DNA of 9,095 nt. Source: F23-B02 sp045642545 (GTDB lineage: Bacteria > Bacillota > Clostridia > Oscillospirales > Oscillospiraceae). The notes beneath the pieces are model-generated. The model ran no database searches. It was given only the letters and a program-made list of their open reading frames with translations, and was not told the origin of the DNA. This document shows positions 1-5,640 of this stretch, piece after piece. A program made the position numbers and the translations under genes. Every line of letters starts with the position of its first letter. Position 1 is the first letter of the stretch. The stretch spans positions 1 through 9,095 of the forward strand of contig JAZUJB010000063.1 in NCBI GenBank assembly GCA_045642545.1, given 5' to 3'.

Positions 1-1167
1 TGCAAATTCCTCTTCGCTTCCGAAATTACGGAGAACGAAGTCGCATTTTTCTTCAAAATATTCGTTCGGCTGCTGCGCGTTTATTCGCATTTCGGCATAC
101 TCGCGGCTTATTCCGTCGCGCTTCATTATGCGCTCAATGCGCGCCTGCTTATCGGCAACAACCCCGATTACCGCCTTGCAGCGCTCGGCAAGGCCGCTTT
201 CCATAAGAGCAATTGCATCAATTGCGGCAAGCCTTCCGCCCTGCATTGCCCAATCCTCAAGCATTGTCTGAACTTTTTTGCCAATGTGCAGGTGGGTTAT
301 CGCGTTTAAGTCCGCGAGGGCAGCTTCGTCATTAAACACCACCCCACCGAGCTTTTTGCGGTCGAGTACACCGTTTGAAATCACACCGTCAAAGCGGCTT
401 TCGATATCGCGCAGAAGCTCAGCATCCGTCTGCAGCATCTCGTGGTAGATTGCGTCGCAGTCAAGAACTCTTGCCCCCTGCTTTTCAAGGTGCGCAGGCG
501 CCGTTGTCTTGCCGCAGCCGCTGCCGCCGGTGATTCCAATAACCGTAAGATAATCTGCAAGCGCTGTGCGTATTTTGCTTTCGCTCAGTGCGCCTAAGCG
601 CAGGATTTTGTACGGTGTGGCGCTCATATCAATGATTGTTGACTCGGTGCCGATGCCGCACTCACCGCCGTCAATCACAGCAGCAATTTTGCCGTCAAAG
701 TACTTTACAACGCTTTCGGCATTTTTAGGGCTCGGCTCACCCGAGGGGTTTGCCGATGGTGCCGCAAACGGAAGGTCTGCCAATTTAAGTGCCTCGAGAG
801 TCATCGGGTGGTCGGGGCATCTGAGTGCAACTGTTTTACCTCCCGCTCTGACAATTTCAGGCACGATGGGCTTGGATTCAAGCACAATCGTGAGCGGACC
901 CGGCCAGAATTTATCGGCAAGCGCCTTTGCCTGCGCAGGCACATCCTCGCAGTATTTTTCCATTGCACTGCCGTCGGGCACCATAAGTGCAAGGGGCTTG
1001 ACCTGCGGTCTGCCCTTGACCTCGTATATCTTCTCTACGGCCTCGGCGCACAGTCCGTTGCCTGCAAGACCGTAAACAGTTTCGGTAGGCACGGCGACAA
1101 GCTCGCCGGCGGCAATAAGCCTTGCCGCATCGGCCATATTCTCTTTTATTATCTTCGTTTCCATCAT
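1..1167 (-). CDS. tsaC-coaE: TsaC/YwlC-type threonylcarbamoyl-AMP synthase fused to dephospho-CoA kinase (3' end beyond window)
   Basis: One frame is open without a stop for 389 codons from the ATG at 1167 to the window edge. I read every codon of it. Residues 1-205 form a YrdC/TsaC domain, with VPTETVYGLAG at 27-36, KGRP at 51-54, SAN at 138-140 and GTESTIID at 173-180. This family makes threonylcarbamoyl-AMP from threonine, bicarbonate and ATP for t6A37 of tRNA. Residues 208-389 form a CoaE domain, with P-loop GGSGCGKT at 214-221, LDCD at 235-238, LDRKKL at 268-273, LNAITH at 287-292 and an RD...RI..Q stretch at 350-365. CoaE phosphorylates dephospho-CoA, the last step of CoA synthesis. Only about 10-15 C-terminal residues appear missing. 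The usual long-form Sua5 C-terminal domain is absent and CoaE takes its place. The ATG (a second ATG follows at 1164) lies three bases after the prfA stop without a clear Shine-Dalgarno, which suggests coupled translation. A sequencing indel merging two adjacent genes is the alternative. Confidence 0.9.
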   Translation of the reverse strand, partial: MMETKIIKENMADAARLIAAGELVAVPTETVYGLAGNGLCAEAVEKIYEVKGRPQVKPLALMVPDGSAMEKYCEDVPAQAKALADKFWPGPLTIVLESKPIVPEIVRAGGKTVALRCPDHPMTLEALKLADLPFAAPSANPSGEPSPKNAESVVKYFDGKIAAVIDGGECGIGTESTIIDMSATPYKILRLGALSESKIRTALADYLTVIGITGGSGCGKTTAPAHLEKQGARVLDCDAIYHEMLQTDAELLRDIESRFDGVISNGVLDRKKLGGVVFNDEAALADLNAITHLHIGKKVQTMLEDWAMQGGRLAAIDAIALMESGLAERCKAVIGVVADKQARIERIMKRDGISREYAEMRINAQQPNEYFEEKCDFVLRNFGSEEEFA

Positions 1168-1170
1168 CGT

Positions 1171-2235
1171 TTAAGCCTGATTTTTAAGTTTTTCGGCCTG
1201 GTCTGCCGTTACAAGCGCATCGATTATCGGGTCTAAATCGCCGTTAATTACATTTGCGATGTTGAAATTTCTCACATCTCCGGTGAGTCTGTGGTCGGTT
1301 ACTCTGTTCTGCGGGAAGTTATAGGTGCGTACTCTGTCGCTTCTGTCGCCCGAGCCGACCTGACTCTTGCGTTCGGCTGCGATTGCCGCCTGCTGCTTTG
1401 CCTGCTCGGCCTCATAAAGCTTTGAGCGCAGTATCTTCATCGCTTTGTCCTTGTTCTTGTACTGGCTGCGCTCGTCCTGACACTCAACCACAACGCCCGT
1501 GGGGATATGCGTAATGCGGATTGCACTTTCCGTCTTGTTGACATGCTGTCCGCCTGCGCCCGATGAGCGGTAGGTATCAATCTGCAAATCGTTGGGGTTT
1601 ATTGCAAATTCCACCTCTTCTGCTTCGGGAAGAACTGCAACGGTTGCCGCTGATGTATGAATTCTGCCGCCCGATTCGGTTTCGGGAACGCGCTGAACGC
1701 GGTGGCCGCCTGCCTCGAACTTGAGTCTTGAGTATGCACCCTCGCCCTCAACGACAAAGCTTATCTCCTTAATGCCGCCGAGCTCGGTTTCATTAACATT
1801 GACAACATCAATTTTCCAGCCCTTACTCTCAGCATACATGGAGTACATTCTGAACAGGTCGTATGCAAACAACGAGCTTTCCTCGCCGCCTACACCGCCG
1901 CGGATTTCCATGATGATATTGCGGCTGTCGTTGGGGTCCTTGGGCAGCAGAAGAAGCTTCAGCTTTTCCTCAAGCTCCTCGCGTCTGAGCTTTGCATCGG
2001 CATACTCCTCCTGCGCGAGCTCCTTAAACTCGGGGTCGCTCATAAGCTCCGTTGCCTCGTCCATTGCCGCGCAGCAGGCAGAATACTCCCTGTATGCATT
2101 GACAATCGGCTCAAGCTCCTTCATTTCCTTTGCGCATTTCGTGTATGCCGCAGGGTCTGCGAAAATCTCTCCGCTTTCCATGCGCTGCTCAATCTCAGCA
2201 TATTTATTTTCAAGCTGTTTTAACTTCTCGAGCAT
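1171..2235 (-). CDS. prfA: Peptide chain release factor 1
   Basis: This 354-residue protein is the class I release factor that recognises UAA and UAG and triggers release of the finished peptide at the ribosomal peptidyl-transferase centre. The catalytic GGQ motif is at residues 228-230 inside GAGGQHVNKTESAIR. The stop-codon-reading tripeptide of RF1 appears as PET at 184-186, within HRVQRVPETESGG, rather than the SPF of RF2. The length matches bacterial RF1 (about 355-360 residues). I chose the ATG at 2235 (protein MLEKL...) because GGAG lies six bases upstream; the frame can be extended four codons to a TTG at 2247, but that TTG overlaps the Shine-Dalgarno. It has its own promoter just upstream and is followed three bases later by the TsaC-CoaE gene. 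The methyltransferase gene prmC, often found next to prfA and acting on the GGQ glutamine, is not adjacent here. Confidence 0.97.
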   Translation of the reverse strand: MLEKLKQLENKYAEIEQRMESGEIFADPAAYTKCAKEMKELEPIVNAYREYSACCAAMDEATELMSDPEFKELAQEEYADAKLRREELEEKLKLLLLPKDPNDSRNIIMEIRGGVGGEESSLFAYDLFRMYSMYAESKGWKIDVVNVNETELGGIKEISFVVEGEGAYSRLKFEAGGHRVQRVPETESGGRIHTSAATVAVLPEAEEVEFAINPNDLQIDTYRSSGAGGQHVNKTESAIRITHIPTGVVVECQDERSQYKNKDKAMKILRSKLYEAEQAKQQAAIAAERKSQVGSGDRSDRVRTYNFPQNRVTDHRLTGDVRNFNIANVINGDLDPIIDALVTADQAEKLKNQA

Positions 2236-2263
2236 ATTAAACTCCAAACTGTTTTATTAGTCT

Positions 2264-2292
2264 ATGATAGCACATTCTGCCTTTAATGTAAA
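2264..2292 (-). promoter_or_regulatory. Sigma-A-type promoter for prfA and tsaC-coaE
   Basis: On the minus strand a TTTACA -35 box (2292-2287) and a TATCAT -10 box (2269-2264) are separated by exactly 17 bases. Each matches the sigma-70/sigma-A consensus at five of six positions. The expected start near 2257 would leave a leader of about 20 bases before the prfA ATG, including its GGAG site. The -35 box begins only six bases after the stop of the upstream methyltransferase gene, and I see no terminator between them, so read-through from upstream is also likely. Confidence 0.7.
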
Positions 2293-2297
2293 ACAAA

Positions 2298-3086
2298 TCA
2301 GCGGACTCTGAGCTGCCAGAATGCAACCGCCGAGGCTGCTGCCGCATTGAGCGAGTCAACGCCGTGCGACATGGGGATTAAAACGGTGTAATCGCAGGCG
2401 GCAATGGTTTCATCGGTTAGTCCCCTGCCCTCGTTGCCGATTATTATTGCAAGCTTGTCCTCTGCCGCAAGGCAAGGGTCTTCGATGCTGACCGAATCAT
2501 CGCGCAGCGCCATTGCGGCTGTTTTGAAGCCCATTGCCTTAAGCTGCTCGATGTTTTCAATTCTTGTCCACGGAATCTGAAAAACAGTTCCCATGCTGAC
2601 TCTGACCGCGCGTCTGTACAAGGGGTCGCAGCAGGTGCTGTTAAGCAGCACGGCATCTATTCCGAGTGCCGCTGCCGAGCGGAAGATTGCGCCGATATTA
2701 GTCGGGTCGGCAATCGATTCAAGCACCGCTACTCTGCGTGCGTCCTTGCACACAGTGCCGATATCCGCAAGCGCCGGTCTGCGCATTGCGCACAGCACTC
2801 CGCGCGTGAGCTTATAGCCCGTAAGCTTCTCTAAAAGCTCGCTGTCGGCAGTATAAACGGGTACCTCGGGGCAGCGGCTTATAAGCTTGCTTGCCTGCCC
2901 GTCAATGTGTCGGCGCTCCATAAGAAACGAAACGGGAATGCAGCCTGCGTTGAGCGCATACTCAATCACCTTTGTCGTTTCGGCTATGAATATATCCTTT
3001 CCGTGATGCAGCTGAGCCTCGGTAAGGCGCGCATACGCCTCAAGCTCAGGCATTGAAAAGTCAGTAATTTCAATTATGTTCGGCAT
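2298..3086 (-). CDS. SpoU/TrmH-family RNA 2'-O-methyltransferase
   Basis: This 262-residue protein has the domain order of the SpoU (TrmH) branch of the SPOUT superfamily. An N-terminal substrate-binding part spans about residues 15-95, followed by the knotted AdoMet-binding catalytic domain. The three SpoU motifs are visible: DPTNIGAIFRSA at 127-138 (Asn130 and the catalytic-type Arg136), IIIGNEGRGL at 214-223, and IPM...SLNAAAA at 237-251. Members methylate the 2'-OH of a ribose in rRNA or tRNA using S-adenosylmethionine; the exact target cannot be told from sequence. The start at 3086 is well supported: TAAGGAG sits five bases upstream and overlaps the stop codon of the MATE gene, so the two are probably translationally coupled in one operon. 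Full length with no missing motif. Confidence 0.93.
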   Translation of the reverse strand: MPNIIEITDFSMPELEAYARLTEAQLHHGKDIFIAETTKVIEYALNAGCIPVSFLMERRHIDGQASKLISRCPEVPVYTADSELLEKLTGYKLTRGVLCAMRRPALADIGTVCKDARRVAVLESIADPTNIGAIFRSAAALGIDAVLLNSTCCDPLYRRAVRVSMGTVFQIPWTRIENIEQLKAMGFKTAAMALRDDSVSIEDPCLAAEDKLAIIIGNEGRGLTDETIAACDYTVLIPMSHGVDSLNAAAASAVAFWQLRVR

Positions 3087-3095
3087 TTTATCTCC

Positions 3096-4469
3096 TTATG
3101 CTTCCGCGTGAGCGCCCTCAAGTCCGCGGAACATTTTCTTCAGCACAATTGCGGCTGCAATCGCAAGCACAAATTCCGCAACAAGCTGAGCGTACGCAAG
3201 CCCGTACAGCGGAAACAGCTTATCGAGCACAATAAGTGCGGGAATTTCAAGCACGATTTTTCTCGCGATGGCAAATGCAAGCGATTTACCGCCCATACCG
3301 CAGGCCTGAAACACCGCAACCACGATAAAGTCATAGCACAGAAACGGCAGTGCAAGCGACATCGCGCGCAGGAACACAGTGCCGTAGGCAATAACCTCGG
3401 CATCGTCGAGGAAGGTTGCCGTAATCGTGCCCGAGGCAAAGTACATTGCAGCCGTCATCACGATTATAATCGTCATCGAGATTTTTGTTGTAAATGCAAG
3501 GGAATTTCTCATTCGCTTTATATTGCCGTCAGCGTAGTTATAGCTAATAAGCGGCATAATGCCCTGCGAAAGTCCCATGGATATATACATCGGCACAAGC
3601 GCGATTTTATGCGATATTCCCATTGCGGCAACCGCCGCTGCGCTGTTATAGGCTGCGGTGAAGTTGTTGAGAACAGTCATACCCGTAACATTGAGCAGAT
3701 TCTGAATTGATGCGGGAATGCCGACATAGCAGATATCCTTCGCAATGTCCTTGCGGAAGCAGAACATCTTGGGATTTACGCATACATAGGTGTTGCCGCG
3801 CTTGACAAGCAGAAGTACAAAATAATAAGCGCAGGCAACGCAGTTTGAAATAAAGGTAGCAAGGCCCGCACCTGCCGCACCCATGCCGAGTCCCCACGGC
3901 AGAATAAAAATCGGGTCGAGAATGATGTTGAGAATGCAGCCGCTCATCGTGCCGATGCTTGCGTGAAGCGATGCACCCTCGGCGCGCACGAGATATGCCA
4001 TAATGACATTCATAATAGCAGGCACTGCGCCGCAGGACACGGTCCAGAAAAGGTATTCCGAGGTTGCCCTCCATGTTTCCTTGTCCGCACCGAGAAGGCT
4101 GAGCAGCGGGTTTTTGAACACCGTGCAGCAGATTGAAAGCAGTGCGCCGAAAAACAGCGCGCAGTAAAAGCCGAAGGCTGAGCTTCTGTAAACGGTTTCG
4201 TAGTCCTTACTGCCGAGCGAGCGGCTCATCTTGCTTGAGGTACCTACTCCGAACAGATTCGTTACCGCGTTAAACGCAAGCAGCACGGGCGCGGCAAGCG
4301 TTACGCCTGCATTCTGAACAGCGTCATTCAGTGCACCTACAAAGAAGGTGTCGGCAAGGTTATATATAATCATTACCATCGACGAAATCACCGACGGTAT
4401 GCAGAGAGCCGCTACCGCCTTGGGAATCGGACGGGTTTCAAACAGCTCTGTTTTGTCCATGCTCTTCAT
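3096..4469 (-). CDS. MATE-family multidrug/cation efflux transporter (MepA-like)
   Basis: This 457-residue, very hydrophobic protein shows about twelve membrane segments in two homologous MatE halves (roughly residues 18-180 and 240-405). The N-terminal half carries the typical YNLADTFFVG stretch near residues 36-45 and the inter-helix sequence LVRAEG near 160. The family exports organic cations and drugs in exchange for Na+ or H+ across the cytoplasmic membrane; the substrate here is unknown. The overall look (TELFETRPIPKAV at the start, about 450 residues) resembles Firmicutes MepA-type members. Start choice is uncertain: the ATG at 4469 has only a distant AGAGG, and a second ATG at 4460 (MDKTELF) is equally plausible. 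The stop codon overlaps the ribosome-binding site of the methyltransferase gene downstream. The promoter lies directly upstream. Confidence 0.93.
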   Translation of the reverse strand: MKSMDKTELFETRPIPKAVAALCIPSVISSMVMIIYNLADTFFVGALNDAVQNAGVTLAAPVLLAFNAVTNLFGVGTSSKMSRSLGSKDYETVYRSSAFGFYCALFFGALLSICCTVFKNPLLSLLGADKETWRATSEYLFWTVSCGAVPAIMNVIMAYLVRAEGASLHASIGTMSGCILNIILDPIFILPWGLGMGAAGAGLATFISNCVACAYYFVLLLVKRGNTYVCVNPKMFCFRKDIAKDICYVGIPASIQNLLNVTGMTVLNNFTAAYNSAAAVAAMGISHKIALVPMYISMGLSQGIMPLISYNYADGNIKRMRNSLAFTTKISMTIIIVMTAAMYFASGTITATFLDDAEVIAYGTVFLRAMSLALPFLCYDFIVVAVFQACGMGGKSLAFAIARKIVLEIPALIVLDKLFPLYGLAYAQLVAEFVLAIAAAIVLKKMFRGLEGAHAEA

Positions 4470-4509
4470 TTATGTAAGATACGCCTCTTTTGATATCAAT
4501 ATAAAGAGT

Positions 4510-4538
4510 ATTATACTAAATCACGCGCAAAAAAACAA
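4510..4538 (-). promoter_or_regulatory. Promoter for the MATE-trmH operon
   Basis: A perfect TATAAT -10 box is read on the minus strand at 4515-4510. A weak TTGTTT candidate -35 box at 4538-4533 lies 17 bases upstream, inside the stem and U-tract of the preceding gene's terminator. The predicted start near 4503 gives a leader of about 35 bases. The -10 box is convincing; the -35 assignment is tentative. Confidence 0.6.
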
Positions 4539-4560
4539 CCTGCCGCAAAGGCAGGTTGTT
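4529..4560 (-). terminator. Intrinsic terminator of the secreted repeat protein gene
   Basis: A perfect 11-bp inverted repeat (AACAACCTGCC at 4534-4544 and GGCAGGTTGTT at 4550-4560) encloses a five-base loop. On the minus strand the stem is followed by a run of seven T (4535-4529, the first two shared with the stem). It begins 12 bases after the stop codon of the large gene, as expected for a Rho-independent terminator. Confidence 0.93.
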
Positions 4561-4572
4561 TGATTTATAAGC

Positions 4573-5640
4573 TTATTTTGCTTTGATTGATACGACAGAG
4601 CTGTAGGCTGAGTCTGCATAGGTGCTGACATCGGAAACCGCAACTACCTTGTAGTAGTAGGTCGTGCCTGCGGTTGCAGATGAATTGGTGTAGGTGGTCT
4701 TTGTTGTGGTGTCGTATTTGTAGAATGTGCCGCCCGAGCTTGTTGCGCGGTAGATTACATATCTGTCCGCTCCGTCAACCGCCTTCCAGCTGAGCTTAGG
4801 ATGTCCGCTTGAGGTGGTGATGCTTACAACGGGCTGTGCGCAGTCGCAGGTGATGTACTTAATTGCGCTGAACGCGGAATCACCGTAGCTCGACCTCTCG
4901 CAGATTGCCTTGACCTTGTAGTAGTAGGTGCTGCCTGCTACTGCAGAGGTGTTGGTGTAGCTCGTGTTGGTTGTGGTGTAGTACTTTACATACTCGCCGT
5001 CCTTGCTTGTTGCGCGCCAGATTTCATACTTGGCGGCGCCGTCAACAGCATTCCACTTGAGCGTAGGCTTACCGCTTGCTGCTGAGGTGGAGATAGTTAA
5101 AACGGGCGCTGCGCAATCGCAGGTGATGGATTTTACTGCGCTGAATGCAGAATCGCCGTAGCTTGATGCGCCGCAGATTGCCTTGACCTTGTAGTAGTAG
5201 GTATAGCCTGCCACTGCCGAGGTATTGGTGTAGCTTGTGCCGGTTGTGGTGTAGTACTTGACATACTCGCCGGTACTGCTGGTTGCGCGCCAGATTTCGT
5301 ACTTCGTTGCGCCGTCAACGGCATTCCACTTGAGTGTGGGTTTACCGCTTGCAGCATCGGTTGAAATGGTCGCAGCGGGCTGCGCACAATCGCAGGTGAT
5401 GTACTTGATTGAGCTAAAAATGCTTGTACTGCCGTTTTCGGATACTGCCAGTACCTTGTAGTAATAGGTTGTGCCGGGAACGGCAGATGTGTTGGTATAG
5501 CTGGTGTTGGTTGTGGTGTAATACTTGGTATAGGTACCGTCCTTGCTGGTTGCGCGCCAGATTTCGTACTTTGCTGCGCCGTCAACCGCTGCCCAGTTCA
5601 GTGTGGGCTTGCCGCTGTCAGTCTTGATGCTGATTGTAGG
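4573..5640 (-). repeat. Four tandem fibronectin III-coding repeats, 273-bp period
   Basis: Four copies of a fibronectin III module lie end to end. The linker sequence that encodes CDCA recurs with a start at plus-strand 4831, 5104 and 5377, exactly 273 bases (91 codons) apart. The copies are strongly alike at the DNA level, most clearly the two central ones (protein residues 967-1140), where KYEIWRATS, VKYYTTT and SYTNTSAVAG are nearly unchanged. The outermost C-terminal copy is the most divergent. Such arrays can gain or lose whole modules by recombination. Confidence 0.9.

Noticed and set aside
566..1236. Plus-strand ORFs of 169 and 142 residues
   Set aside because: They are antisense shadows of the TsaC-CoaE frame, which shows full family motifs on the minus strand.
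2236..2247. TTG start for prfA giving MEFNMLEKL
   Set aside because: The TTG overlaps the GGAG ribosome-binding site of the ATG at 2235, and the shorter product matches the usual RF1 N-terminus.
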